From Mycobacterium deserti (GTDB taxonomy: Bacteria > Actinomycetota > Actinomycetes > Mycobacteriales > Mycobacteriaceae): 64,000 nt of DNA. The stretch spans positions 62,001 to 126,000 of the forward strand of contig NZ_JAODWD010000002.1 in NCBI RefSeq assembly GCF_025345615.1, given 5' to 3'. Below are positions 40,508 through 49,556 of the stretch, piece after piece. The notes beneath the pieces are model-generated. The model was not told where the DNA came from and ran no database searches. It saw only the letters and a list, made by a program, of their open reading frames with translations. How positions within the stretch are numbered: the first letter of the stretch is position 1; every line of letters starts with the position of its first letter. A program made the translations under genes and the position numbers.

Positions 40508-41661
40508 GGTCGGCTCTGCTTCGATCGGTAACTTCTGGCAACCCGGCCGCGCGGACTGGTGACCACCTCGTAGTTGATGGTGCCAAGCAGCTCGGCCCAG
40601 TCCTGTGCCGTGGTCTCGCCATGGTCACCCGGCCCGAACAGGATGGCCTCGTCGCCCTCGGCGACATCACCGTCGGTGCCCACGTCGACGACGAACTGGT
40701 CCATGCAGACGCGCCCCACGCTCGGCCGCAACCGACCGTTGATGAGCACGTCGATGCGGCCGCTCAGGTTGCGGAAGACCCCGTCGGCGTAGCCGACCGG
40801 CAGCAGCGCCAGGGTGGCGTCGCGATCGGCGACCCACGTGTGACCGTAGGACACGCCGTCGCCCGCACGCACGGAACGAACGAGCGCCACTGTGCATTTC
40901 AGCGTCATCGCCGGCCGCAGATCCATATCGCCACGCGACGGGATGGGCGTCTGGCCGTACACCGCAATGCCGGGGCGGACCATGTCGAAGGCCAGGTCCC
41001 GGCGGGTCATCGCCGCGGGCGAATTGCTGAGGTGGACGATCTCGAATGCGACGCCCTGTTCGCGGGCGGCTTTCACCATGTCGGTCAGGCGCTGCGCCTG
41101 CCGGTCGTTGAACGGGTTATCCGGGTCGTCCCCGTGGGCCAGGTGCGACATGATGCCGCGCAATCGGACCGCGCCGTCGGCCTCGGCGCGTTTCAGCGCC
41201 TGCAACATCTCCGAGTACTCGGCCGGGCTTGCGCCGTTGCGGCTCAGTCCCGTGTCCACCTTGACGGTGACGGCAGCGGTGCGGCCGGTGCGCTGCGCGG
41301 CGTCGAGCACCTCACCGAGCTGACGCAGTGAGGAGACACCGATCTGGATGTCGGCCCGCAGTGCGGGTGCGAAGTCGGTGCCCGGCGGATGCAGCCATGC
41401 CAAGACCGGGGCGGTGACGCCGTCTCGACGCAGTGCCAGTCCCTCGTCGGTCGTCGCGACGCCGAGTTCGGCCGCGCCCGCGGCCAGGGCGGCGCGGCCG
41501 ACCTCCGTCGCACCGTGGCCGTACCCGTCGGCCTTGACGACAGCCATCACCTGCGCCGCGCCCGCACGGTCGCGCAGCAGGCCGACGTTGTGCGCAACGG
41601 CGTCGAGATCGACGACGGCCTGCGCTGCGGGGGCGGTCAGGTCGGTCGAATGCGTGGTCAT
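40504..41661 (-). CDS. alr: alanine racemase
   Basis: 385 residues. [15 protein letters not shown] carries the PLP-binding lysine; the C-terminal beta domain has the catalytic tyrosine in [10 protein letters not shown], and [13 protein letters not shown] near the end. Converts L- to D-alanine for peptidoglycan; the target of D-cycloserine. Part of the long minus-strand operon gadB-alr-hydrolase-tsaE-tsaB-rimI-tsaD. Confidence 0.96.
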   Translation of the reverse strand: MTTHSTDLTAPAAQAVVDLDAVAHNVGLLRDRAGAAQVMAVVKADGYGHGATEVGRAALAAGAAELGVATTDEGLALRRDGVTAPVLAWLHPPGTDFAPALRADIQIGVSSLRQLGEVLDAAQRTGRTAAVTVKVDTGLSRNGASPAEYSEMLQALKRAEADGAVRLRGIMSHLAHGDDPDNPFNDRQAQRLTDMVKAAREQGVAFEIVHLSNSPAAMTRRDLAFDMVRPGIAVYGQTPIPSRGDMDLRPAMTLKCTVALVRSVRAGDGVSYGHTWVADRDATLALLPVGYADGVFRNLSGRIDVLINGRLRPSVGRVCMDQFVVDVGTDGDVAEGDEAILFGPGDHGETTAQDWAELLGTINYEVVTSPRGRVARSYRSKQSRP

Positions 41662-41704
41662 GACACCTCGATTGTCCCAGACCTGCCCGGGAGCGCGGCC
41701 CGCA

Positions 41705-43087
41705 CTAGTGCGCGAAGGGCTGCACCTGGTCGAAATGGCCCTGCGGCTTGAGCTCGTCGAGGTGCCCGAGCGCGGTGACGATGTCGTCGTACAGTGCTCT
41801 GCCCAAATCCGCGGAGAAACCCTCGCGCACCACGACGCGCAGCATCGTGACGTCGGTGGCGCCCTCGGGCATGGTGTAGGCGGGCACCTGCCACCCGTAG
41901 CCCCGCAGCATCTGCGAAACGTCGAATTCGGTGTAGCCGAAATCGCCCTTCAGCCGGAAGCTGACCACCGGAATCGCCGACCCGTCCGCAACCACCTCGA
42001 AGTGCTCACTGTCGCGAAGCTGCTCGCCGAGCCACCGCGCGGTCTGCGACAAACACCGCATCACTTCCGCATAGCCGGCGCGGCCGAGGCGCAAGAAGTT
42101 GTAGTACTGGCCGACCACCTGATTGCCCGGCCGCGAGAAGTTCAACGTGAACGTCGGCATGTCGCCGCCGAGGTAATTGACCCGAAACACCAGATCTTCG
42201 GGCAGGTACTGCGCACTACGCCAGACGACGAACCCGATGCCCGGATAGGTCAGGCCGTATTTGTGGCCGCTGACGTTGATGGACACGACCCGAGGCAGCC
42301 GGAAGTCCCACTTCAGGTCGGGATGTAGGAACGGCACGACGAAGCCGCCGCTGGCCGCGTCGACGTGCACCGGAACGTCGACTCCCCCGCCGGCCGCCAG
42401 TTCGTCCAGTGCCGCGCAGATCTCGCGGATCGGCTCGAGCTCGCCGGTGAACGTCGTCCCGAGAATCGCCACGACGCCGATGGTGTCCTCGTCGACGTGG
42501 TCGAGCACCTGCTCGGGCGTGATCACGTAACGGTCTTCGGCCATCGGCAGGTACCGCGGTTCGACGTCGAAATAGCGGCAGAACTTCTCCCAGACCACCT
42601 GGACGTTGGCGCCCATCACCAGATTCGGCGTGCGCCCCTTCCAGTTCTCACCGACCTTCTCTCGCCAACGCCACTTCATCGCCAACCCCGCGAGCATCAC
42701 CGCCTCGCTCGACCCGATGGTCGAGACGCCAGTAGCGGTGGACGGGTCGTCGTCACGCAGGCCCTCCGCGTGGAAGAGGTCAGCCACCATGCACACGCAG
42801 CGCTGCTCGATCGCTGCGGTCGCGGGATACTCGTCCTTGTCGATCATGTTCTTGTCGAACGTCTCGGCCATCAGCCGCTCAGCCTGCGGGTCCATCCACG
42901 TCGTGACGAACGTCGCCAGGTTCAGCCGCGAGCTGCCATCGAGCATCAATTCGTCGTGGATGAACCGGTAGACGGCGTCGGGATCCATCTGCTCCTCTGG
43001 CAACCGCAGCGACGGCACAGGTGCCATCTCCAACCGTCCGGTATAGGCCGGGGCGACCTGCGGAGCGTGACTTCTGTTGCGCGGCAT
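41705..43087 (-). CDS. gadB: glutamate decarboxylase
   Basis: 460 residues, the normal size for this PLP enzyme. [19 protein letters not shown] contains the PLP lysine; [22 protein letters not shown] and [20 protein letters not shown] are further family blocks. Decarboxylates glutamate to GABA, consuming a proton, and so serves acid resistance or the GABA shunt; no antiporter gene is next to it. Lies 15 bp after nnr and 43 bp before alr. Corresponds to Rv3432c. Confidence 0.95.
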   Translation of the reverse strand: MPRNRSHAPQVAPAYTGRLEMAPVPSLRLPEEQMDPDAVYRFIHDELMLDGSSRLNLATFVTTWMDPQAERLMAETFDKNMIDKDEYPATAAIEQRCVCMVADLFHAEGLRDDDPSTATGVSTIGSSEAVMLAGLAMKWRWREKVGENWKGRTPNLVMGANVQVVWEKFCRYFDVEPRYLPMAEDRYVITPEQVLDHVDEDTIGVVAILGTTFTGELEPIREICAALDELAAGGGVDVPVHVDAASGGFVVPFLHPDLKWDFRLPRVVSINVSGHKYGLTYPGIGFVVWRSAQYLPEDLVFRVNYLGGDMPTFTLNFSRPGNQVVGQYYNFLRLGRAGYAEVMRCLSQTARWLGEQLRDSEHFEVVADGSAIPVVSFRLKGDFGYTEFDVSQMLRGYGWQVPAYTMPEGATDVTMLRVVVREGFSADLGRALYDDIVTALGHLDELKPQGHFDQVQPFAH

Positions 43088-43102
43088 GAGGAACCTTTCT
43101 AG

Positions 43103-44515
43103 CTACAGACTGGCGATCGCGGAGCGGACATGGGCGAGGATGCGCGACGCGGACGTCGGCGCGGGGTTCGGACCGGGGTCGAGCGCCGACAGGTTGGCGG
43201 CGCGAGCGTGAACGAACGCCGCAGCGGCCGCAGCCTCTCCCGCGGGCAGTCCGGCGGCCAGCAGCGCGCCGATCATGCCCGACAGCACATCACCGGATCC
43301 TGCTGTGGCGGCCCATGATTGACCGGCCGGGTTGAGGTATACCGGTCCGCCGGGCTCAGCGACGACGGTCACGTTGCCCTTCAACAGAACGGTGACGCCC
43401 ATGCGGTCGGCCAGCTTGCGGGCGGCAGCGACACGGTCTTCGCCGGGCTCCGAGCCGGCGAGGCGCTTGTATTCGCCCGCATGTGGAGTCAGCACCGTCG
43501 GGGCCGCGCGTTTCACGACGAGGTCGGGGTGTGCGGCCAGGATGGTCAGGGCATCGGCGTCCACGATGACCGGAAGGTCACTGCTCAACGCGAACATCAG
43601 CGCCGACGCCCCGGTGTCATCGGTGCCGATGCCGGGGCCGACGACCCACGCCTGCACTCGGCCGGACGCTTGCGCGGTGGGCGCGGCGATCACCTCCGGC
43701 CACTGGGAAAGCACTTGCTGCCCTGCACTTCCCGCGTAGCGGACCATACCGGACGTAGCGGCGACCGCGGCGCCGCCACACAGCACGGCGGCGCCGGGGT
43801 ACGTCGCGGAGCCCGCTAGCACGCCGGTGACGCCCTGGCTGTACTTGTCGTCTTTGGGGCCCGGTACCGGCCAGCGGGCCCTGACGTCAGCGGCCTCGAA
43901 TTCGAGCACGTCGGCCGACGGCAGCTCGAGCCCGATGTCAACGAGTTCCACGCGCCCGCAATCACCCAGTGCGTGAACTGGTTTCAGGCCGCCGAATGTC
44001 ACGGTCAGCGCCGCGTCGACGTGCGGTCCATCGGTGGCCCCGGTCCAGACGTCGATGCCGCTGGGAATATCGACAGCCACGACGGGCGCGGCGACGTCAG
44101 CGAAGATTCTCGCGGCGTCGGGCCGCAGCGGACCCGAGCCGGAGATTCCCACCACGCCGTCGATCACCAGATCGGTTGCCGCAGGGATGGTTTCCACGAT
44201 GCGGCCACCCGCGCGGGTGAATGCATTCAGTGCCATGGGGTGAGTGCGGTCGCGGTTGAGCAGCACCGCCGAGGCGGCCGCACCCCGTCTGCGCAGAAAC
44301 GTCGCGGCCCACAACGCGTCGCCCCCGTTGTCACCGGAGCCGACGATCGCGCAGATGCGTCGCCCGGCGATGGCGCCGGTGAGCACGATGAGTTCGCGCG
44401 CGATCACGCTTGCCAAACCGTAGGCGGCGCGCCGCATAAGGGCACCGCCGGGCAACGTCGCCAGCAGCGGCGCTTCGGCTTCGCGGATCTGGTCTGCGGT
44501 GTAGTAGTGCCGCAT
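43103..44515 (-). CDS. nnr: bifunctional NAD(P)H-hydrate epimerase / ADP-dependent dehydratase
   Basis: 470 residues from an ATG at 44515. The N-terminal half (1 to about 215) is the YjeF/NnrE epimerase domain (VGSGDNGGDALWAATFL, VDIPSGIDVWTG). The C-terminal half is the NnrD kinase-like dehydratase (GVLAGSATYPGAAVL, TPHAGEYKRLAG, TAGSGDVLSGMIGALLAAGL). Repairs hydrated NADH and NADPH. Corresponds to Rv3433c; first gene of the gadB-alr-tsa operon. Confidence 0.94.
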   Translation of the reverse strand: MRHYYTADQIREAEAPLLATLPGGALMRRAAYGLASVIARELIVLTGAIAGRRICAIVGSGDNGGDALWAATFLRRRGAAASAVLLNRDRTHPMALNAFTRAGGRIVETIPAATDLVIDGVVGISGSGPLRPDAARIFADVAAPVVAVDIPSGIDVWTGATDGPHVDAALTVTFGGLKPVHALGDCGRVELVDIGLELPSADVLEFEAADVRARWPVPGPKDDKYSQGVTGVLAGSATYPGAAVLCGGAAVAATSGMVRYAGSAGQQVLSQWPEVIAAPTAQASGRVQAWVVGPGIGTDDTGASALMFALSSDLPVIVDADALTILAAHPDLVVKRAAPTVLTPHAGEYKRLAGSEPGEDRVAAARKLADRMGVTVLLKGNVTVVAEPGGPVYLNPAGQSWAATAGSGDVLSGMIGALLAAGLPAGEAAAAAAFVHARAANLSALDPGPNPAPTSASRILAHVRSAIASL

Positions 44516-44576
44516 CTGCCCCCGTTCCGCTCGCCAAGTCCCGCGCCCCAATACGTTACGTGACTAGGCTGAGCCG

Positions 44577-45332
44577 ATGCGGCGAATGCGGGTTGCTCCT
44601 TCGGCGATCGCGCTCATCCTGTCGGTGGCTGTCGCGTTGAGCGGCTGCAGTGGCCTGCAGGATCGCGAGGCTCCGACCGCGGCACAGGCGCCCGATCCGG
44701 CGCTGGCTCAGGACCAGGTGGTCGGGCTGGTGCGGCCCAGCGTGTTGAAGATCCGCGCAGAAGCCAAGAGCTGCAACAAGTTGCTCTCGGGCACCGGTTT
44801 CGTGGTGGGCAAGAACCGGGTGCTCACCAATGCGCACGTGGTCGCGGGCGGTGACGCGGTCACCGTCGAGAACGGCGACAAGGATTCCGCGGCCCGCGTG
44901 GTGTCATTCGACCCCGATGCCGACATCGCCGTCCTCGATGTGCCCGATCTGGCCGCGCCGCCGCTCGTGCTCGCCGGCTACGAGGCGAAATCCGGTGCCG
45001 AAGCGCTGGTGCTGGGGTTCCCCGGCGCGGGCGAATTCGCCGCGATGCCGGCACGCATTCGCGAAGTGAACAACCTCGACGGCCCGAACATCTATCAGAC
45101 GACCAATGTCATTCGACCGGTGTACATCTACACGGTCGCGGGTGAGCGGGAGTTTCACGGTGGCAGCGGCAGTCCGCTCATCGACATGACGGGTCGCGTT
45201 CTGGGCGTGGTGTTCGGTAACGACGTGCAGAACGCGACCACCGGTTTCGCCCTCACCTCGGCGAAGACCGCGACACTGCTGCCCGCCGACGACGCCTACG
45301 AACCGGTGGCGACGGGCGCCTGCCTCAGCTGA
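44577..45332 (+). CDS. secreted lipoprotein serine protease (trypsin-like)
   Basis: 251 residues. Signal peptide ending in the lipobox LSGC (Cys24). Catalytic triad by motif: His87 in TNAHVV, Asp116 in DADIAVLDV, Ser197 in GGSGSPL. Cys66 and Cys249 could form a disulphide. There is no PDZ domain or transmembrane bundle, unlike HtrA or MarP. It is probably a lipid-anchored periplasmic protease. Divergent from nnr (61 bp between starts) and overlapping the MocR gene tail by 8 bp. Confidence 0.85.
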   Translation: MRRMRVAPSAIALILSVAVALSGCSGLQDREAPTAAQAPDPALAQDQVVGLVRPSVLKIRAEAKSCNKLLSGTGFVVGKNRVLTNAHVVAGGDAVTVENGDKDSAARVVSFDPDADIAVLDVPDLAAPPLVLAGYEAKSGAEALVLGFPGAGEFAAMPARIREVNNLDGPNIYQTTNVIRPVYIYTVAGEREFHGGSGSPLIDMTGRVLGVVFGNDVQNATTGFALTSAKTATLLPADDAYEPVATGACLS

Positions 45333-46764
45333 GCCGCGAGGTCACCACCTGTCCGATCGTCGCGGCGGCCGCGCGGAGACTGTCCGGAGAGTGCGCGGCA
45401 TACCCGAGCACGAGCCCCGGCGGGCCGGGCAGCCGGCGGTGCCAGGACAGCGGGTGCACCAGTACCGAGGCTTCTTGCAACTCCTCGGCGAGCGCGACGT
45501 CGTCGACGGAGCCGTCGGGCAGCGTGATCAGCAGATGCAGGCCCGCCGCGACACCCTTGACGGTCACCGCAGGCAGCGCCTCGCTCAGCCCACTGAGCAG
45601 CGCGTCGCGCCGGGCGCGGTGCCGGGTTCGGACAAGTCGGACGTGCCGGTCGTATTCGCCGCTTTCCAGCAGACGGGCGAGCACGAGCTGCGGCACGGTC
45701 GGGCTGCCGAGATCACTGGCGTGTTTGGCGGCCACCAGGTCCTCATAGCGTTGAGGCGGTGCGACCAGCCAGCCGAGCCGCAGCGCGGGGGCCAGGCTCT
45801 TGGACGTGCTTCCGGCATAGGCGATCCGCTCGGGGGCCGCGGCATGCAGTGCGGGGACCGGCGCGCGGTCGTACCGGTATTCCGCGTCGTAGTCGTCCTC
45901 GATGACCAGTTCGGCGTCCATCATCGCCCACGCCAGCAGTTCACGACGCCGATGTGGCGCGAGCACGACCCCGGTCGGGAACTGGTGGGCTGGGGTGAGG
46001 AACGCGGCGCGCGCACCACTGGCCGCCAGCGCGTCGACGCGGATGCCGTCGTCGTCGACCGGCACTGGTACCGGCCGCAGCCCCCAGAACCCCAATTCGT
46101 TTACGGCACCTCGTGATCCGGGATCCTCGACAGCGATCGAGTCCACGCCGTCGCGGCACAGTTGTTGCGCCAGCAGGGCCATGGCCTGTGCGACGCCGGA
46201 TACGACGATGATGTCGTCGGGTCCGGCGCGCAGGCCCCGCGTGCGCGCGAGCCACGGCGCCAGGGCCGTGCGCAGTCGCGGGTGTCCGCGTGGATCGCCG
46301 TATCCGAGTTGCTCGGGCGGCGTCTCGGTCAGCACGGCACGCTCGGTGCGCAGCCACAAGCCGCGGGGAAACGCCGAAAGGTCAGGCACCCCGGGCGACA
46401 GGTCGATGCCCGTTCCGAGCCGCGGTCTCGGCAGGCGGGGCGGGCCCTGGCGGGCAGGTTGGGGGCGCGGTCCCTCGGCGCGGGCCGGCTGGATCAGCAC
46501 CGTCGTCCCGCCGCCTGTGCGGCCGCCAACCAGACCTTCACCGGAGAGCCGCCGGTACGCCTCGACGACGACACCGCGCGATACCCCGAGTTCGGTGGCC
46601 AACACCCGCGTGGCGGGTATCCGGCTACCGGGTGCCAGCAAGCCGTCGTCGATGGCGCTGCGCAGGGCGGTCGCCAGCCAGTCGGTGAGTCCGCGCGCCG
46701 GTGCGGTTGCCGGGTCGAGCAGCAGGAAGTCCGCACCCCTCGGGGTCGGGCCGGCTTGGTCCAC
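45325..46764 (-). CDS. MocR/PdxR-type regulator (GntR DNA-binding plus aminotransferase domain)
   Basis: 479 residues from a GTG at 46764; the frame continues upstream to 47760 only as antisense of the EamA gene. Residues 15-90 are a GntR winged helix (GLTDWLATALRSAIDDGLLA, IPATRVLATELGVSRGVVVE, AYRRLSGEGLVG). From about 130 on is a fold-type-I aminotransferase unit with the PLP lysine in AGSTSKSLAPALRLGW. Such regulators sense PLP or an amino acid or amine. Divergent from the EamA transporter gene with 57 bp between, so it most likely controls it. Confidence 0.9.
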   Translation of the reverse strand: MDQAGPTPRGADFLLLDPATAPARGLTDWLATALRSAIDDGLLAPGSRIPATRVLATELGVSRGVVVEAYRRLSGEGLVGGRTGGGTTVLIQPARAEGPRPQPARQGPPRLPRPRLGTGIDLSPGVPDLSAFPRGLWLRTERAVLTETPPEQLGYGDPRGHPRLRTALAPWLARTRGLRAGPDDIIVVSGVAQAMALLAQQLCRDGVDSIAVEDPGSRGAVNELGFWGLRPVPVPVDDDGIRVDALAASGARAAFLTPAHQFPTGVVLAPHRRRELLAWAMMDAELVIEDDYDAEYRYDRAPVPALHAAAPERIAYAGSTSKSLAPALRLGWLVAPPQRYEDLVAAKHASDLGSPTVPQLVLARLLESGEYDRHVRLVRTRHRARRDALLSGLSEALPAVTVKGVAAGLHLLITLPDGSVDDVALAEELQEASVLVHPLSWHRRLPGPPGLVLGYAAHSPDSLRAAAATIGQVVTSRLS

Positions 46765-46821
46765 TTGAGGCGCCCATCTTTGGTGCTGTTTATCGGGCCA
46801 TGCTGTCGCGAGCATGGACGT

Positions 46822-47742
46822 ATGTCCAGCACTCTGCGCGCCGGTCTCGCAGGCGCCCTCGGCATGACGTTCGTCGGGGGCAGCGTCGCGGTGTCCGCGG
46901 TCCTCGCGGACGCGCCCCTGTTCACCGCACAAGCGCTGCGGTATGCGATCGCGTGCGCGTTGCTCATCGGATGGGCGCGCATGACGCGCCGCCGGTTGCA
47001 GCGGCCACGCGGCGCGGAGTGGTTGTGGTTGATCGGCATCGCGGTCAGCGGACTGGTCGTGTTCAACCTCGCGCTCGTCGAGGGCTCGAAGCACGCCGAA
47101 CCGGCGGTGCTCGCCGTCGCGGTGGCGTGCGTCCCTATCGCGCTGGCGACGCTCGGACCCCTCCTGGAAGGCCGCGGGCCACGGGCCAGAGTGCTGGCGG
47201 CGGCCGTCGTCGTAAGCGCGGGCGCGGTGGTGGTCGAGGGCATCGGCCGCGCCGATGCGGTGGGCCTGCTGTGGGCGCTCACGGTGTTCGTGTGCGAGGC
47301 GGGGTTCACGCTGCTGGCCGTGCCCGTGCTGAGCAGACACGGGCCTGCGGGTGTCTCCGTGCACACCACATGGATCGCGGCCCTGATGTTCGCAGTGCTG
47401 GGTCTTGCCTCCGAAGGTGTCTGGGCCATAGCCGATTTGGACGGCGACGACGCCTTGGCGATCGCTTACCTGGCCATCGGTGTGACGGCGGTGGCGTTCG
47501 TCCTGTGGTACTCGTGCGTGCGTTCGTTGGGCGCTGGGCGCGCGGGCTTGCTGACGGGCGTGGCCCCGATCGCGGCCGCCGCGATCGGTGTGCCCGTCAC
47601 AGGCGCGACGCCTGCGGCGGGCGTGTGGGCGGGTATCGCACTGATCGTCGCGGGGCTGATCATCGGCGTGGGCGCACGGGAGCATCAACGTTCCGGTGAT
47701 TCGCTTCGTTGTCATCGCAACGTCAATTTCCCTGTCGGATAA
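46822..47742 (+). CDS. EamA/DMT-family membrane transporter
   Basis: 306 residues from the ATG at 46822. Ten hydrophobic segments arranged as two five-helix halves, as in drug/metabolite exporters (ALGMTFVGGSVAVSAVLA, WLWLIGIAVSGLVVFNLALV, then VAFVLWYSCVRSLGAGRAGL in the second half). Substrate unknown; relatives export amino acids and other metabolites. The gene is divergent from MocR and 52 bp upstream of the nitrile hydratase beta gene on the same strand. Confidence 0.88.
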   Translation: MSSTLRAGLAGALGMTFVGGSVAVSAVLADAPLFTAQALRYAIACALLIGWARMTRRRLQRPRGAEWLWLIGIAVSGLVVFNLALVEGSKHAEPAVLAVAVACVPIALATLGPLLEGRGPRARVLAAAVVVSAGAVVVEGIGRADAVGLLWALTVFVCEAGFTLLAVPVLSRHGPAGVSVHTTWIAALMFAVLGLASEGVWAIADLDGDDALAIAYLAIGVTAVAFVLWYSCVRSLGAGRAGLLTGVAPIAAAAIGVPVTGATPAAGVWAGIALIVAGLIIGVGAREHQRSGDSLRCHRNVNFPVG

Positions 47743-47794
47743 CCCCTTTGCGGGAAGCACGTATATCGGTCGATTCGCGTGTTACGGTCGCGCC

Positions 47795-48514
47795 GTGACC
47801 GCGCCGAGCGACATGGGCGGCCGAAGCGAGTTCTTCGGCCCCGTCGTTCGCGAGCCCAACGAGCCGGTGTTCCACCATCGTTGGGAGGGCCGTGTCTTCG
47901 GCTTCTCCCTCTTCCTGCAGCCGCTTCTGGGCCGCAACACCGATATCCTGCGCTTCGCCATGGAAAGGCTCCCACGCGAGGTCTACCTGTCGAGCTACTA
48001 CGAACGCTGGCTTGGAGCCTTCGAGGACCTGCTGGTGCAGGCCGGCTATCTCGCACCCGGTGAGGTCGATGCCCGGATCGACGGCCGAGCCGCGCAGGCT
48101 GGTCCGCGCTGGCTGTCGCGAGTGCGGCTGGTGGCCCTGACGAAGGGGGTGCGTTCCCTGTTGCGGCCGACGCTCCCGCGATGGTTCGCCGGACAGGTGC
48201 TTCCCCGGCTACTGGGTACCGCACGGCCCGCGCTTCGCCGCCAACGCTTCTCGGTGGGCGACCGCGTCCGCGTTCGCGGCACCCGCGCGGTCCCGTACAC
48301 GCGACAGCCGGGCTATGTGACCGGAAAGCCCGGCGTGGTCGTCGCCCACCTCGGCGCAACGCTGTTACCCGACGCGGCCGCCGTGCGCAGGCACGCCCCG
48401 CCGCACCATCTCTACACGGTCGCCTTCACCGCCGCTGACCTGTGGGGCGCCGCGGCCGAGCCCGGCACCGAGGTGCGCGTGGATCTCTACGAGTCATACC
48501 TGGAGGCGGCGTGA
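47795..48514 (+). CDS. nitrile hydratase beta subunit
   Basis: 239 residues from a GTG at 47795. The N-terminal [20 protein letters not shown] and [20 protein letters not shown] match the beta-subunit helical part; the C-terminal SH3-like barrel has [44 protein letters not shown] and VDLYESYLE. Full length. Nitrile hydratase turns nitriles into amides. The alpha gene overlaps its stop by 4 bp (GTGA). Subunits of thiocyanate hydrolase are homologous and remain possible. Confidence 0.88.
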   Translation: MTAPSDMGGRSEFFGPVVREPNEPVFHHRWEGRVFGFSLFLQPLLGRNTDILRFAMERLPREVYLSSYYERWLGAFEDLLVQAGYLAPGEVDARIDGRAAQAGPRWLSRVRLVALTKGVRSLLRPTLPRWFAGQVLPRLLGTARPALRRQRFSVGDRVRVRGTRAVPYTRQPGYVTGKPGVVVAHLGATLLPDAAAVRRHAPPHHLYTVAFTAADLWGAAAEPGTEVRVDLYESYLEAA

Positions 48515-49098
48515 ACGACGCGACGGCAGCCCGGGTGGATGCGCTCGAATCGCTGTTGGTGGAGAAGGGCATCGTCGACCCCAGCGTCGTCGACGCGGTG
48601 ATCGAACACTACGAAAACAACGTGGGGCCGCTCAACGGCGCCAAGGTGATCGCTCGCGCTTGGACCGATCCGGAGTATCGCGAGCTCCTGCTCACCGACG
48701 GGACCCGTGCCGTCGCCGAGTCCGGTTTCGGCGGCCCCGAAGGCCACATGATCGTCGCGGTGGCGAACACACCCACGGTTCACAACGTGGTCGTCTGCAC
48801 GCTGTGTTCGTGCTATCCCTGGCCGGTGCTGGGCTTGCCGCCGTCGTGGTACAAGTCCGCGGCGTACCGCTCGCGGATGGTCGCGCAGCCGCGGACCCTG
48901 CTCGCAGAGATGGGACTCGATCTGGCTCCCGAGATCCTCATCAGGGTGTGGGACAGCTCGGCGGAGGCGCGTTACCTCGTGGTGCCCGAGCGGCCCGTGG
49001 GGACCGAGAACATGAGCGAACAACAGCTTGCTGAACTCGTGACGCGCGACTCGATGATCGGGGTCGGGCGGCCGTTGACGCCCACCGCAGACCGGTGA
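48511..49098 (+). CDS. nitrile hydratase alpha subunit, cobalt type
   Basis: 195 residues from a GTG at 48511 overlapping the beta stop. Residues 96-101, CTLCSC, are the metal-claw motif; threonine at its second position is the cobalt type (iron enzymes have serine). Cys99 and Cys101 would be the oxidised sulphinate and sulphenate ligands. [21 protein letters not shown] and [14 protein letters not shown] are standard flanking blocks. Forms the active alpha-beta dimer with the preceding gene. The beta-before-alpha order also fits cobalt-type clusters. Confidence 0.9.
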   Translation: MNDATAARVDALESLLVEKGIVDPSVVDAVIEHYENNVGPLNGAKVIARAWTDPEYRELLLTDGTRAVAESGFGGPEGHMIVAVANTPTVHNVVVCTLCSCYPWPVLGLPPSWYKSAAYRSRMVAQPRTLLAEMGLDLAPEILIRVWDSSAEARYLVVPERPVGTENMSEQQLAELVTRDSMIGVGRPLTPTADR

Positions 49099-49427
49099 AC
49101 GCTGACTCGAAGACCATTGACGCCGACCTGGTGGGATCGGCGTCGCCGCCCCGCGACAACGGAGAGATCGTCTTCGGGGCGCCGTGGGAACGCCGGGTGT
49201 TCGGGCTGACCGTGGCGGCGTGTCGATCCGGGGCATGCGACTGGGACGACTTCCGTCGGCGGTTGATCGCCCGCATCGCCGAGGACGAGACTCGGCCGTA
49301 TTGGCAGAACTGGGCGGCGGCGCTGGAGGAGGTTCTCGAGCACACCGCCGTAGTGGAGCAGCGCGAACTCGACCACCGGCACGACGAGTTCATGCGTCGC
49401 TCAGCCGGTTTCGATCACCACTCATAA
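49095..49427 (+). CDS. nitrile hydratase accessory/activator protein
   Basis: 110 residues from a GTG overlapping the alpha stop by 4 bp. The sequence resembles the N-terminal half of a beta subunit ([47 protein letters not shown]), as do the P14K/NhhG-type activators that load cobalt into the alpha subunit. No own metal motif apart from the single Cys pair A-C-R-S-G-A-C. Last gene of the three-gene nitrile hydratase unit. Confidence 0.82.
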   Translation: MNADSKTIDADLVGSASPPRDNGEIVFGAPWERRVFGLTVAACRSGACDWDDFRRRLIARIAEDETRPYWQNWAAALEEVLEHTAVVEQRELDHRHDEFMRRSAGFDHHS

Positions 49428-49556
49428 CCCGTCGACGGGGTTGCCACGTCGAAAACCTCGCGTGCGGCGGCAGCGTAGCCATCTGGGCTCGTGCCCGCTC
49501 GGTCTTGAAGTGCCCGACCCTGCCATTGGGCTTCTCGCGTGCGCGGGCCTGGGCAG

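Noticed and set aside
46765..47760. N-terminal extension of the MocR gene
   Set aside because: Antisense of the EamA transporter; the GntR domain starts normally at 46764.
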